Source: Paeniglutamicibacter antarcticus_C (GTDB lineage: Bacteria > Actinomycetota > Actinomycetes > Actinomycetales > Micrococcaceae). Taken from it: a stretch of 64,000 nucleotides of DNA. The position numbers and the translations under genes were made by a program. The notes beneath the pieces were generated by a model, which worked only from the letters and a program-made list of their open reading frames with translations, was not told where the DNA came from and did no database searches. Below are positions 9,797-18,622 of this stretch, in pieces. Where the stretch lies: positions 1-64,000 of the forward strand of contig NZ_BAABLK010000092.1 in the NCBI RefSeq assembly GCF_039544305.1. The letters are read 5' to 3'. Position 1 is the stretch's first letter. Every line of letters begins with the position of its first letter.

Positions 9797-10539
9797 TGAG
9801 CGGGATGGATACTTTTCTCTGGCTGATATTCCCCTACATCTGCCTGACGATCTTTGTCTTGGGACATATCTGGCGCTATCGCTATGACAAGTTCGGTTGG
9901 ACCTCACGCTCAAGCCAGATGTACGAGAGCAGCATCCTTCGCTGGGCCAACCCGATGTTCCACTTCGGGATCCTGGCGGTCTTCCTCGGACACGTGATGG
10001 GTCTTGGCATCCCCAAGTCGTGGACGGACGCCATAGGCGTCTCGGATGCGCTGTACCACTTCATGGCCATCTCTGTCGGTGCTATCGCAGGGGTCTTCAC
10101 CATCGTCGGGCTTATCGGCCTGCTCTACCGGCGCCGCTTCACCAAGGCGGTCCTCGGGGCAACCACCGTGATGGACAAGGTCATGTATCTCATGCTCTCG
10201 ATCGTGATCCTGGGTGGACTGGTGAACACCGTCACCGGTGTGGCAGGGGAGTACAACTATCGTGAAGGTGTCTCGGTCTGGTTCCGCAGCATCTTCTACT
10301 TCAACCCGCAGCCCGAGTTGATGGTCGGCGCACCCTTCAGCTTCCAGTTCCATGCAATCGCCGCCATCGCGCTGTTCGCGGTGTGGCCCTTCACCCGCTT
10401 GGTGCACGTCTTCACAGCCCCGGTGGGCTACATCTTCCGCCCGTACGTGCTCTACCGCAGCCGCGACGCCCACGAGGGATCGCGCGAACATCGCCGCGGC
10501 TGGGACAAGGTCGACACGATCCCTAAGCGTCCAAAGTAG
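9796..10539 (+). CDS. narI: Respiratory nitrate reductase, gamma subunit NarI (cytochrome b)
   Basis: A 247-residue membrane dihaem cytochrome b that oxidises menaquinol and feeds NarH. It has five hydrophobic helices. Four haem ligands are seen at His56, His66, His186 and His204, which match the pattern of the E. coli protein (56, 66, 187, 205). The ATG at 9796 overlaps the narJ stop and has an ideal AAGGAGG ribosome site. It is the last gene of the operon, followed by a strong terminator. Its presence with GHJ makes the enzyme complete. No nitrate transporter (narK) lies nearby. Confidence 0.97.
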   Translation: MSGMDTFLWLIFPYICLTIFVLGHIWRYRYDKFGWTSRSSQMYESSILRWANPMFHFGILAVFLGHVMGLGIPKSWTDAIGVSDALYHFMAISVGAIAGVFTIVGLIGLLYRRRFTKAVLGATTVMDKVMYLMLSIVILGGLVNTVTGVAGEYNYREGVSVWFRSIFYFNPQPELMVGAPFSFQFHAIAAIALFAVWPFTRLVHVFTAPVGYIFRPYVLYRSRDAHEGSREHRRGWDKVDTIPKRPK

Positions 10540-10581
10540 CAACCGCAAGGACCGGATTTCGGCTCTCTATTTAGAAGGTGG

Positions 10582-10620
10582 ACGCTGCGACCGGGGGATG
10601 CCCCCGGTCGCAGCGTTTTC
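10582..10620 (+). terminator. Rho-independent terminator of narGHJI
   Basis: A perfect 15-bp stem (CGCTGCGACCGGGGG paired with its complement) closes on a three-base ATG loop and is followed by TTTT. It lies 43 bases after the narI stop. Confidence 0.9.
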
Positions 10621-10734
10621 CGTGGTGTTGCTGTAGCCGTGAACAGCGCCTAATACCTGAAGGCGTCGACCTTCATGGGTTTGCGGCAGGGCATGTGGTT
10701 TGGGTCTCCATGCGCGACGCGGCGCCTTGAGGTT

Positions 10735-10743
10735 TGCTAGACT
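10735..10743 (+). promoter_or_regulatory. Possible extended -10 promoter for rpsO
   Basis: TGCTAGACT is an extended -10 type element about 90 bases before the rpsO start codon. No good -35 lies 17 bases upstream, so this is a weak call. Confidence 0.35.
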
Positions 10744-10831
10744 GATCTGCGGTGCCCGCTGCAGTCCGCGGTTGCGAGTGCACCTGCCGGTGACGGTGAT
10801 ATCGAAACGCGGTACAACTCTAGGAGTTATT

Positions 10832-11101
10832 GTGGCATTAGACGCCGCTGTCAAGCAGGAAATCATGAAGGCCTACGCCACCAGCGAAGGCGACACTGGT
10901 TCACCGGAGGTCCAGATCGCCGTGATGTCACGTCGTATCCTCGACCTGACCGAGCACCTGAAGATGCACAAGCATGATCACCACACCCGCCGCGGCCTGA
11001 TGGCCCTGGTTGGTCGTCGTCGTCGTATGCTTGCGTACCTCAAGGGTACCGACATCCAGCGCTACCGTACGCTCATCGAGCGCCTCGGCCTGCGTCGCTA
11101 G
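10832..11101 (+). CDS. rpsO: 30S ribosomal protein S15
   Basis: An 89-residue full-length S15. It binds 16S rRNA in the central domain and forms intersubunit bridge contacts. The frame is intact, with the typical TGSPEVQIAVMSRRI, HKHDHHTRRGL and YLKGTDIQRYRTLIERLGLRR blocks. Start GTG 10832 has TAGGAG upstream. A dedicated terminator follows. In most actinobacteria rpsO sits between ribF and pnp; here the neighbours are narI and a symporter. This may therefore be a relocated or second copy, or the native locus may have been split by insertions. Two decayed copies follow at 13.4 and 25.5 kb. Confidence 0.98.
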   Translation: MALDAAVKQEIMKAYATSEGDTGSPEVQIAVMSRRILDLTEHLKMHKHDHHTRRGLMALVGRRRRMLAYLKGTDIQRYRTLIERLGLRR

Positions 11102-11111
11102 GTTTGATTGG

Positions 11112-11150
11112 AAATTCCCCGGTTCCCTGATGGGAGCCGGGGAATTTTTT
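11112..11150 (+). terminator. Rho-independent terminator of rpsO
   Basis: AATTCCCCGG-TTCCC / GGGA-CCGGGGAATT stem with a TGAT loop, then TTTTTT, 11 bases after the rpsO stop. Degraded versions of this hairpin also follow both rpsO pseudogenes. Confidence 0.93.
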
Positions 11151-11452
11151 ATTGTCGGCAGGTTGGTGCTTGAAGGGTTTCGGTGTGCTTCCCAAAGTCT
11201 TTTCAGAACACGGAACCTGCCAAATCACGCTATCACTAGGGTGCCCTTCCAAGCGTAGAGCACCTAGGTCAGACCGAGTTGGGATCGTCTCCCAGCTCTG
11301 TCCGGGCGGGGGATGGCTCAGGCGGTTCTGGAGCGCCCGCACCGAGTTGGGTGTTCTGCCCCACACCGTCTAATATGGCTGAGGCGTGCGCTGCGCCACA
11401 AGCGCGTCTCGCCTTCCCGCGTACTGCAACTCAGTCGACCATGAGGACCCCC

Positions 11453-12736
11453 ATGAAGCTGCTTAAATCCATCCCACTGCTCGGCTGGGTAATCTTAGCC
11501 ATCGTCCTAGGTATCTTGACCGGACCCGTGATGCCCGTGTGGCTTGGCGGGGCGTTCCTGACCTATAACTCGATCTTCTCGGGGTTTCTGGGCTTTATTG
11601 TTCCTTTGATCATTTTGGGCCTGGTCATGCCGGCGATCGCCGAACTGGGAAAGGGTGCCGGAAAATGGCTCGGGATCACCGCGGCTATCGCCTACAGTTC
11701 CACGATCCTGGCCGGGCTTCTCGCTTACTTCGTGAGCCGCTGGCTGTTTACCTCCTCCCTGGCCGGAGGCGGCCTTGACGCCCTCGGCGAGGATTCCGGA
11801 TCGGGCTTCAGCCCGTACCTCACCGTGGTTGCCAGCGCCGGGGACTCGGCCACAGAGATCGTCCTGCCGCCGGTTATCGGCGTCATGAGTGCGCTCGTGC
11901 TCGCGTTTATCATCGGCATTGGTTTGACGGCGTTCCACAGCAAGGTGCTCTTCCGCGGGGCCGTAGAGTTCCGTTCGATCGTCGAGATGGTTATCCGGCG
12001 CATCATCGTGCCAGCACTGCCGCTGTTCATCTTCGGCATTTTCATGGACCTTTCAGCCAGCGGCTCCGCCGTCACCGTCGTGACGAAGTTCCTGCTTGTT
12101 GCCGTCGTCTCCTTCGCCCTGACGTTCGTCGTATTGCTTGCGCAGTACACGATAGCGGGCTCGATGTCCGGCGTTAACCCGTTCAAGGCACTGTGGAACA
12201 TGCGCGATGCGTACTTCACTGCCCTGGGCACCTCATCCTCGGCCGCGACGATCCCTGTCACGCTTGCCTCGACCAAGAAGAACCGTGTTTCGGACTCCGT
12301 TGCCGGTTTCGTCGTCCCGCTATGCGCGACGATCCATCTCTCGGGCTCGATGGTGAAAATCACCTGCTTCTCGATCGCGGTGCTGCTGCTCACCGGTGGC
12401 GAGGTCTCCTTGGGCGCCTACCTGCCGTTCATCCTGATGTTGGGCGTCATGATGATCGCCGCCCCGGGCGTTCCCGGCGGTGCCATCGCAGCGGCTGCCG
12501 GCCTGCTCACGCAGATGCTCGGCTTCGGCGAGGCCGAGGTGGGACTCATGTTCGCCGCGTACATTGCCTTGGATAGCTTCGGCACGGCCACGAACGTGAC
12601 CGGTGATGGTGCGATCGCCATGATCATGAACAAGCTCACCAGCGGTCGTCTGGGCTCCCAGGCGCAGGATCCGGCGGACGAGATGGTTGAAGCTGGAGAA
12701 GGCAGCGAGACCACCTCGTACCTCCTGGCCCCGTAA
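11453..12736 (+). CDS. Dicarboxylate/amino acid:cation symporter (DAACS family)
   Basis: A 427-residue polytopic carrier of the SstT/GltP type, expected to import a dicarboxylate or an amino acid such as serine, threonine or glutamate with Na+ or H+. About eight helices plus the family's two re-entrant loops are visible. The serine-rich loop lies in TALGTSSSAATIPVTLAS, and the late NVTGDGAIAMI motif forms part of the ion/substrate site. The ATG at 11453 is preferred over upstream starts: it has GAGGA 5 bases upstream and begins the conserved first helix, while upstream sequence is low-complexity. The gene lies alone between rpsO and an rpsO pseudogene, so it could be cargo of an insertion there. 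Confidence 0.88.
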   Translation: MKLLKSIPLLGWVILAIVLGILTGPVMPVWLGGAFLTYNSIFSGFLGFIVPLIILGLVMPAIAELGKGAGKWLGITAAIAYSSTILAGLLAYFVSRWLFTSSLAGGGLDALGEDSGSGFSPYLTVVASAGDSATEIVLPPVIGVMSALVLAFIIGIGLTAFHSKVLFRGAVEFRSIVEMVIRRIIVPALPLFIFGIFMDLSASGSAVTVVTKFLLVAVVSFALTFVVLLAQYTIAGSMSGVNPFKALWNMRDAYFTALGTSSSAATIPVTLASTKKNRVSDSVAGFVVPLCATIHLSGSMVKITCFSIAVLLLTGGEVSLGAYLPFILMLGVMMIAAPGVPGGAIAAAAGLLTQMLGFGEAEVGLMFAAYIALDSFGTATNVTGDGAIAMIMNKLTSGRLGSQAQDPADEMVEAGEGSETTSYLLAP

Positions 12737-12788
12737 CGCTGCTCCGCAGCCAGCTTTTCTAGAAGCCGGCGCGGGTATGAATCGAGCA

Positions 12789-12832
12789 GAGCCCCAGGCA
12801 TCGCCGAGACGGATCGGTGAGGTCTGGGGCTT
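12789..12832 (+). terminator. Probable terminator after the symporter gene
   Basis: AGCCCCAG near 12790 pairs with CTGGGGCT near 12824, with an inner CCGA/TCGG stem. There is no long T tract, so the call is moderate. Confidence 0.5.
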
Positions 12833-13437
12833 CGTGTTTCCCATCGGCGCCACTTTGTGGGCAGGGCCGGGAATAGAAGCTAAATCCCAAGAATTTTAAG
12901 ATATATGAGACGTCGCGTACTCCCAGCTATCGGTAGTATGACGCACAGTGAAATCTGTTGAGCGCGGAAACCTGCCGTTGCACCGGTGATAAATGGCGCT
13001 GCGATGTGCAGTCGGCGTTGATCGAGAATTGAATGATAGGTTCCAAAAGTTATCCCATAAGACTGAATCCTCGCAGCGTGTTCCCATGGCTCCTCATTTA
13101 GAGTGCCTACCATGGTTGATTTTTTCAGAATATTGAATGAAGGAATTATTCGAAGAGGATTTTTTCCTTGAAAGTATACGAAACTTATACCCGTCTCGTG
13201 TGATCGGCGGAATAACCAACCTGAAGTGAAAGTGAGCAGGGGTCTTATAAACGCTTCCGAAAGAGCGGGGCAGATCAAGCCTGGGCAGTCTGAACGCCAA
13301 AGGGAACTGAGCCCGGTATTCGTGGAGTCGCTCTGCCGGATAAGGCTCTCCGCGAGCAAATAACATACCTCAGCGAAATTGTTGGGGGTCTGTTCTGGAA
13401 TCACACCGAATTAGGACTTACTCATCTAGGAGCTAGT
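12833..13437. other. Gene-free stretch between symporter and rpsO pseudogene
   Basis: About 600 bases of lower GC than the surroundings. A 174-codon minus-strand frame (12880-13404) has no recognisable domain, actinobacterial codon bias or ribosome site, and is judged non-coding. This may be residue of decayed insertion DNA. No IS end identified. Confidence 0.4.
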
Positions 13438-13699
13438 GTGGCACCGGACGCCGCTGTGAAGCAGGAAATCGTGAAGGTCTACGCCACCAACAAAGGCGAC
13501 ACCGGTTCACAGGAGATCCAGATCGCCGTGATGTCACATCGTATTTCGACCTGTCCGACCACCCGAAGTTGCACAAGCATGATCACCATACCCGTCGCGG
13601 CCTGACGGACCTGGTTGGTCGTCGTTTGATTGCGTACCTCGAAGCACCGCCATCGAGCGCTACCGTACCCTTATCAAGAGATCCGGCCTCCGTCGCTAG
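13438..13699 (+). pseudogene. rpsO pseudogene, copy 2 (full-length, frameshifted)
   Basis: Aligns along its whole length with the intact rpsO at 10832, including the TAGGAG-type ribosome site, the GTG start and the CGTCGCTAG end. By hand alignment it carries a one-base deletion near 13533, a six-base deletion in the CGTCGTCGT repeat and another one-base deletion near 13645, so the frame is lost after about 32 codons. Many substitutions are present. A degenerate form of the rpsO terminator follows at about 13711-13745. It cannot encode S15. It is flanked by the symporter on one side and a GntR catabolic module on the other. Confidence 0.93.
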
Positions 13700-13710
13700 G
13701 CTTCCTTCGG

Positions 13711-13748
13711 ATTCCCCAATTTCCTGACTGGAACCGGGGTTTTCTTCG
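13711..13748 (+). terminator. Decayed copy of the rpsO terminator
   Basis: ATTCCCCAATTTCCTGACTG then GAACCGGGGTTTTC keeps the layout of the intact hairpin at 11112, but the stem now has mismatches. It marks that the duplicated unit included the terminator. Confidence 0.6.
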
Positions 13749-13908
13749 TCGAGAATGCGCCGTTCTGTTTGAGCAATGCAAGCGAGAAGTAATTATGCAG
13801 ACCGACTAGTGTCCTTCTGCCGCTATCAACTGCTGTTAGGCTGCATGGTTCTTGAGTGGAGATAGGCCTTGGCTCCGGAAAGCCCGTTCTTTAGCGAAGG
13901 TGAGTGAC

Positions 13909-14661
13909 CTAGAGCCGCAGTGCGTCCAGTCCAGCCACGGCATCGGCGGGGAGCAGCGCCCGATAGCGATTGTAGATCGCCTCGCGGGCGAGCCTGCCGG
14001 CTGACAAAGAGTCGCGGGCCGCGATAGCTTCGAAGATGCCCCGATCCAGGGTGGCGGAATCTGCCTCCGTGCGCTCTGAGTCGGAGGATTCCTTGAGCTG
14101 TTGAGTGATGAGCTCGAAGATCGCACCGGATACCGCCTGGCCGCACAAAGAAACCAGCGCATTTCCGCTCGCCTCCCAGACTGCTTCATGGAATTCCACG
14201 TCGGCCCGGGCGAAGGCTTGGGCGTCGGTGCCCACCGCAGCTTCCATGCGCTCGATACCTGACTGCATGCGCTGGAGTTGCTCCGGGGTATGAAGGGCGG
14301 CGGCCAGTCGGCAGGCGGCGGAATCAAGCACGAGCCGAAAGGGCACCAGATCGTGCATCGACAGTGAGTCCATCCGCGCCATGGTGGTAAAGGACCGGGC
14401 CAGCGTTGCCGGGGATGGTTCAAGTACCTTGGGGCCGCCCCGGCCGCCGGGCTTGGATTCGACCAGCCCCATGGCCTGAAGCACCCGCAGTGCTTCGCGG
14501 ATTGTGGGCCTGGAGACCGAGAACTGGACCATCAGCTCACGTTCGGAGGGCAGATGGTCCCCGGGTACCAGCGAACCCGAGGTGATGGCCTTTTCGATCT
14601 GCTCGACAACGCGCTCGTACGTCAGTGTTGCTACGGCCGGAGTGAATGAGAAGGTGTTCAT
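13909..14661 (-). CDS. FadR-type GntR (FCD) transcriptional regulator
   Basis: A 250-residue regulator with an N-terminal winged helix-turn-helix (about 10-75; PGDHLPSERELMVQFSVSRP, then TIREALRVLQAMGLV) and a C-terminal all-helical FCD ligand domain (about 95-230). That domain contains FHEAVW and other metal/ligand-type residues. FCD regulators normally bind TGGT-N3-ACCA operators and release DNA on binding a small acid. That operator occurs upstream of the ABC importer (15069-15083) and between the aldehyde and isopropylmalate-type dehydrogenases (24253-24267), so this protein is the likely local repressor. It is transcribed divergently from the importer operon. Confidence 0.93.
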   Translation of the reverse strand: MNTFSFTPAVATLTYERVVEQIEKAITSGSLVPGDHLPSERELMVQFSVSRPTIREALRVLQAMGLVESKPGGRGGPKVLEPSPATLARSFTTMARMDSLSMHDLVPFRLVLDSAACRLAAALHTPEQLQRMQSGIERMEAAVGTDAQAFARADVEFHEAVWEASGNALVSLCGQAVSGAIFELITQQLKESSDSERTEADSATLDRGIFEAIAARDSLSAGRLAREAIYNRYRALLPADAVAGLDALRL

Positions 14662-15068
14662 TGGGGACCTGACCTTTGGAATGGTGTGCAGGCCGGAGCC
14701 TGCCTCTTGCCGGAAAGGGGTGACCCGGAATAACGAGCACAGTGAGAGTTTCCCCTGAGCATGGAATTCTCGGGTCCGTGCAAGCCCAAATCAGCGAACT
14801 TTCCGTGAGGGACCTCCGAATAGCTGACAGCGGGGGATGACTGATCAGCGGGGAGGGGCTTGGACCAACATGATCCTGTTGCACGAACACGTATTGAGGT
14901 CATAATATGCTCTTTCTCGCGCGGCGGTCCGGATTTTTCTTGTGGTCGTAACTAGTAGGCCTAAAGTGGAAATCGTGTGAATTTTCGGGGTGGATATGGA
15001 TATTCCACCAATGCTGTGTGGGGTTGTTGCCAAGGATAAGCGGCCTTAGCGTAGTACGCCACATCATC

Positions 15069-15083
15069 TCACTGGTAAGACCA
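15069..15083 (+). promoter_or_regulatory. GntR/FCD-type operator, copy 1
   Basis: TCACTGGTAAGACCA contains the palindrome TGGT-N3-ACCA that FCD-type GntR regulators recognise. The same 15 bases occur on the other strand at 24253-24267. A further half-site AAGACCAT repeats 27 bases downstream at 15105-15112, inside the candidate promoter. Confidence 0.75.
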
Positions 15084-15093
15084 TGCGTCTAGG

Positions 15094-15122
15094 TTGAAAT
15101 ATACAAGACCATCCTGTTAGAT
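15094..15122 (+). promoter_or_regulatory. Candidate promoter of the ABC importer operon
   Basis: TTGAAA, a 17-base spacer and TTAGAT fit a housekeeping promoter, ending about 55 bases before the importer start codon. The full operator lies just upstream of the -35 and an operator half-site lies within the spacer. Confidence 0.45.
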
Positions 15123-15177
15123 GAGTCACATGTAAGGGTCGAACCGACTACCGTCTCCTACCATCGGAGAGCACGAC

Positions 15178-16701
15178 ATGTCCCGCTCCAAGAAAATCAG
15201 TCTTTCGCTGGCCGCAGTGCTGGCCACGACGTTAGCCCTAACCTCTTGTTCTGCTGGCGCTGGTGAAAGTAGCGGGGAAAGCACGGATTCGGAAAAGACG
15301 GCGGTGACCGTCGCGCTCACCGGTCCTCCGGTCAACCTCGACTTCACCACCACGGCAGGTTCAGCCATTCCTCAGGCGCTCATGGCCAATGTCTATGAGG
15401 GACTCGTGCAGATCAACCAAGACGGCGAGCTGGAACCGCTTTTGGCGGAATCCTGGACCGTCAGCGATGACCGCAAGACCTACGACTTCAAGCTCCACCC
15501 GGATGTGAAATACTCCAACGGAGCAGACTTCACCGCCGACGACGTGAAGTTCAGCATCGACCGCGTAAAGTCCGATGCCTGGACCTCAAGTGTGAAGGAC
15601 AAGATGGAAGTCGTGGACTCCGTCAACGTCGTCAGCGACACCGAGGTCCAGGTTGTTCTTGCACAGCCAAGCAACGCCTGGCTCTACGACATGGCGACCC
15701 GCGTCGGGGCGATGTTTGATGAAAGCGGCATCGACGACCTGGCCACCAAGGCCGTCGGCACCGGTCCCTTCACCGTAGAATCGTGGAAGCCGAACGAATC
15801 CATGGACATGGCGGCACGCGATAACTACTGGGGCGAGGCACCGAAGGTGAAGACCGCGACGCTGAAGTACTTCGCCGACGTCACCGCGACCACCAACGCC
15901 CTGCAGTCCGGAGACGTGGACGTCGTTTACAACATGCAGGCCCCCGATCTGCTTTCGACCTTCGAAGGCAACGACGAATACCAAATTCTTGACGGCACCT
16001 CCACGGGCGAGATCGTCCTTTCGATGAACAACAAAGCCGCTCCGTTCAATGACGTAAAGATGCGCAAGGCAGTCATGTACGCCATCGATCGCGAAGCGGT
16101 CATGAACGCGGCATGGAACGGGAAGGGAACGCTGGTTGGCGGACCCGTCCCTCCGACCGATCCTTACTACGAGGATCTCAACGATGTCTACCCATTCGAT
16201 CCGGCCAAAGCCAAAGAGCTGCTGAAGGAAGCCGGTTCGGAGAACCTGGATATCAAGTTCACCGTGCCGACGCGCCCCTACGCAACGGCCATTTCGGAGA
16301 TCGTCGTGGCTCAGCTCAAGGACGTGGGCATCAATGCGACCATAGAATCCTCTGAGTTCCCTGCTGTGTGGTTGGACGAGGTCTTCACGAAGCACGACTA
16401 TCAGATGTCCATCATCTTGGCCGTCGAACCGCGTGACGTGCTGACCATTTTCAATGACCCGGACTACTACATCGGATACGACAACTCGAAGATCAAGGCC
16501 GAAGCCGCAGCAGCTGATAAGGCCGATGAAGCCGGCTACGTCGAAGGCATGAAGAAGGTCGTGCGCACGATCGTGGACGATGCCGCAGCAGACACCCTAT
16601 TCGTGTTCCCCAACACCGTATTGGCCAAGGCGGATGTCACCGGAATCCCGGCCAACGCGGTCTCCGAAGGACTGGACCTCAGCGACATCGGCTGGAAGTA
16701 G
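15178..16701 (+). CDS. ABC transporter substrate-binding lipoprotein (family 5, peptide/nickel type)
   Basis: A 507-residue solute-binding protein. The N-terminus is basic, then hydrophobic, then a lipobox LTSC with Cys24, so it is anchored on the outer membrane face. The SBP_bac_5 fold is clear: YEGLVQINQDGELEPLLAES, then SWTVSDDRKTYDFKLHPDVK, VGTGPFTVESW and a FNDPDYYIGYDN region near the C-terminus. Such proteins bind oligopeptides, nickel or other amide-containing and glycosidic compounds. Start ATG 15178 has GGAGAG upstream. It is the first gene of a complete importer (SBP, two permeases, fused double ATPase) followed by an amidase, which suggests an amide-bearing substrate. Confidence 0.93.
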   Translation: MSRSKKISLSLAAVLATTLALTSCSAGAGESSGESTDSEKTAVTVALTGPPVNLDFTTTAGSAIPQALMANVYEGLVQINQDGELEPLLAESWTVSDDRKTYDFKLHPDVKYSNGADFTADDVKFSIDRVKSDAWTSSVKDKMEVVDSVNVVSDTEVQVVLAQPSNAWLYDMATRVGAMFDESGIDDLATKAVGTGPFTVESWKPNESMDMAARDNYWGEAPKVKTATLKYFADVTATTNALQSGDVDVVYNMQAPDLLSTFEGNDEYQILDGTSTGEIVLSMNNKAAPFNDVKMRKAVMYAIDREAVMNAAWNGKGTLVGGPVPPTDPYYEDLNDVYPFDPAKAKELLKEAGSENLDIKFTVPTRPYATAISEIVVAQLKDVGINATIESSEFPAVWLDEVFTKHDYQMSIILAVEPRDVLTIFNDPDYYIGYDNSKIKAEAAAADKADEAGYVEGMKKVVRTIVDDAAADTLFVFPNTVLAKADVTGIPANAVSEGLDLSDIGWK

Positions 16702-16724
16702 CGGTCCAAGGCTCCGCACCACAG

Positions 16725-16765
16725 GAATCGGTCCCGTCGCCGCGTTGCGCGGGACCGATTCCGAC
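16725..16765 (+). repeat. Inverted repeat between binding protein and permease genes
   Basis: GGAATCGGTCCCG and CGGGACCGATTCC form a perfect 13-bp stem around a loop of about 15 bases. There is no T tract. Such intercistronic hairpins commonly stabilise the upstream binding-protein mRNA and lower distal expression. Confidence 0.7.
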
Positions 16766-16802
16766 ACTCGAACGAACACCCAGATAGCAAGGAGGGCGCG
16801 GC

Positions 16803-17750
16803 ATGGTCGTACGCATCCTGACCAATATTGCCCGGTTCGTGGCCAGCATCATTGCCGCCAGCATCCTGGTTTTCGTGGTGCTGCGACTGGTTCCCGGTGA
16901 TCCCGCCCAAATCGCCCTCGGCGTCAATGCCAGCCCGGCGCTTCTCGAAGCCAAGCGTGCCGAGTTCGGCACCGACCGGCCGGTTCTGGTGCAGTACTTC
17001 GACTGGGCTTCCGGACTGCCGTTTGGCGACTTCGGCACCTCCTACCTGACCCGCCAAGACATCAGCCCTATGGTGCTGGACAAGGTCCAGGTTTCCTTGA
17101 TCCTGGTGAGCCTTGCCATGATCGTGGCCCTGATCATCGCCATCCCGTTTGGCACCTTCGCCGCGGTGCGGCACAACAAGGTCTCCGGCGCGGTGGTCAG
17201 CGCCATCAGCCAGCTCGGCATCGCCATCCCGGGCTTCCTGGCCGGCTTGCTGCTGGTGATGTTCTTCGCGCTCAAGCTTGGGTGGTTCCCTTCCAACGGA
17301 TGGACGGCGCCAGGGGTTGACTTTGGCGAGTTCCTCTCCCGGGTGGCGCTGCCGGTGGTGGCGTTGGCTTCGGTGCAAGCTGCCATCCTCACCCGCTATG
17401 TCCGCTCGGCGGTGCTGGAAGTGATGAGCGAGGACTACCTGCGCACGGCGCGGGCCAAGGGGCTGTCCCCGATGAAGGCGCTGTTCAAGCACGGGCTGCG
17501 CAATGCAGCGATCCCGGTCATCACCGTCACCTCGGTCCAACTGGCGGCACTGATCATCGGTGCAGTGGTCATCGAGCGGGTATTTGTGATCCCGGGGTTG
17601 GGCTCGATGTTGCTTGATGCCGTGGGCAACCGCGACATGCTGACCGTCCAGTCCTTGGTGATGGTCTTGGTCGGAATTACCTTGGTCATCAACCTCATTG
17701 TTGATCTGTTGTACACCGTCGTTGATCCGCGCATCCGGAAATCGGCTTAG
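16803..17750 (+). CDS. ABC transporter permease, DppB type
   Basis: A 315-residue inner-membrane permease of the peptide/nickel importer class, with about six helices. The N-terminal LRLVPGDPAQIALG block is typical of DppB, and the EAA-type coupling loop is RTARAKGLSPMKALFKHGLR near residues 220-240. It forms the channel together with the next gene. It lies 101 bases after the binding-protein gene. The interval contains an inverted repeat around 16725-16765 (GGAATCGGTCCCG / CGGGACCGATTCC) that could attenuate expression of the distal genes. The GCAAGGAGG upstream is a near-perfect ribosome site. Confidence 0.93.
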   Translation: MVVRILTNIARFVASIIAASILVFVVLRLVPGDPAQIALGVNASPALLEAKRAEFGTDRPVLVQYFDWASGLPFGDFGTSYLTRQDISPMVLDKVQVSLILVSLAMIVALIIAIPFGTFAAVRHNKVSGAVVSAISQLGIAIPGFLAGLLLVMFFALKLGWFPSNGWTAPGVDFGEFLSRVALPVVALASVQAAILTRYVRSAVLEVMSEDYLRTARAKGLSPMKALFKHGLRNAAIPVITVTSVQLAALIIGAVVIERVFVIPGLGSMLLDAVGNRDMLTVQSLVMVLVGITLVINLIVDLLYTVVDPRIRKSA

Positions 17751-17761
17751 GGGAGTAGATC

Positions 17762-18622
17762 ATGAGCACCTCATCCATTCCGGCCATGCGCACTAAGCGT
17801 GCCCGGCGCAGGAACACGTCCTTGACGATCGGCGCGGTGCTGGTTGCCCTCGTCGTTGTTGCGGCCGTCCTGTCCTTCTTCTGGACGCCGTACGATCCCT
17901 ACGAGCAGCTCTTTGCCAACAAGCACCAGGGCTCCAGCCTTGAGCACCTGATGGGCACCGACCGCTTGGGCCGCGACGTCTTTTCCAATATCCTTTACGG
18001 AGCCCGGATCACCTTGCTGGTGGGACTCGTGGCGGTAGGCATCGCCCTGCTGGTCGGCACCCCGCTGGGGATCCTGGCGGGCATGAAACGCGGCGCCACC
18101 GAGGAAGTCACCATGCGTTTTGCCGACATCCTGTTGGCCTTCCCCGCATTGCTGATGGCGATCATGTTTGCTGCCGTCTACGGTCCGGGCACCGTCTCGG
18201 CCATGGTCGCCATCGGTATCGGCTCGGTCCCCGGCTTTGCGCGCATTGCCCGTTCCGGGACGTTGCAAGTGATGAGCACCGAATACGTCCAGGCGGCACG
18301 GGCCTCCTCCCAGCCGGCGTTGAGGGTGGCGCTGCGCCACGTAATGCCCAACATCGTCGGCATGGTCGTGGTGCAATGCTCCGTCACCTTCGCCTTGGCA
18401 GTGTTGGCCGAGGCCGCGCTGTCATTCCTGGGTCTGGGCACCCAACCGCCCACGGCTTCCTGGGGACGGATGCTGCAGGAATCCCAGCAGTACCTCGGCA
18501 TCAACCCCATGCTTGCGGTCTGGCCCGGGGTGGCCATTGCCGTAGCCGTCATGGGCTTCAACCTGCTCGGCGACGGGCTGCGCGACCGCTTCGATCCGAA
18601 GCTGAACGGAGAACGTTCATGA
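17762..18622 (+). CDS. ABC transporter permease, DppC type
   Basis: A 286-residue second permease. It has an N-terminal helix (about 22-42) followed by the DppC-specific LMGTDRLGRDVFSNILYGAR segment and five further helices. The EAA loop is QAARASSQPALRVALRHVMP. It starts 11 bases after dppB, and its stop overlaps the ATPase ATG (ATGA), so production is coupled. It acts as heterodimer partner of the preceding permease. Confidence 0.93.
   Translation: MSTSSIPAMRTKRARRRNTSLTIGAVLVALVVVAAVLSFFWTPYDPYEQLFANKHQGSSLEHLMGTDRLGRDVFSNILYGARITLLVGLVAVGIALLVGTPLGILAGMKRGATEEVTMRFADILLAFPALLMAIMFAAVYGPGTVSAMVAIGIGSVPGFARIARSGTLQVMSTEYVQAARASSQPALRVALRHVMPNIVGMVVVQCSVTFALAVLAEAALSFLGLGTQPPTASWGRMLQESQQYLGINPMLAVWPGVAIAVAVMGFNLLGDGLRDRFDPKLNGERS

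Larger units (their letters stand above)
14662..15177. other. Divergent regulatory region between GntR gene and ABC importer operon
   Basis: A 516-base region with no gene. It contains the GntR operator at 15069-15083 and a candidate importer promoter at 15094-15122 (separate entries). Its left part should contain the promoter of the regulator gene, for which I see no operator copy. Confidence 0.5.

Noticed and set aside
12880..13404. 174-codon open frame on the minus strand
   Set aside because: Composition and residue use are unlike neighbouring genes, no start signal, no known motif.
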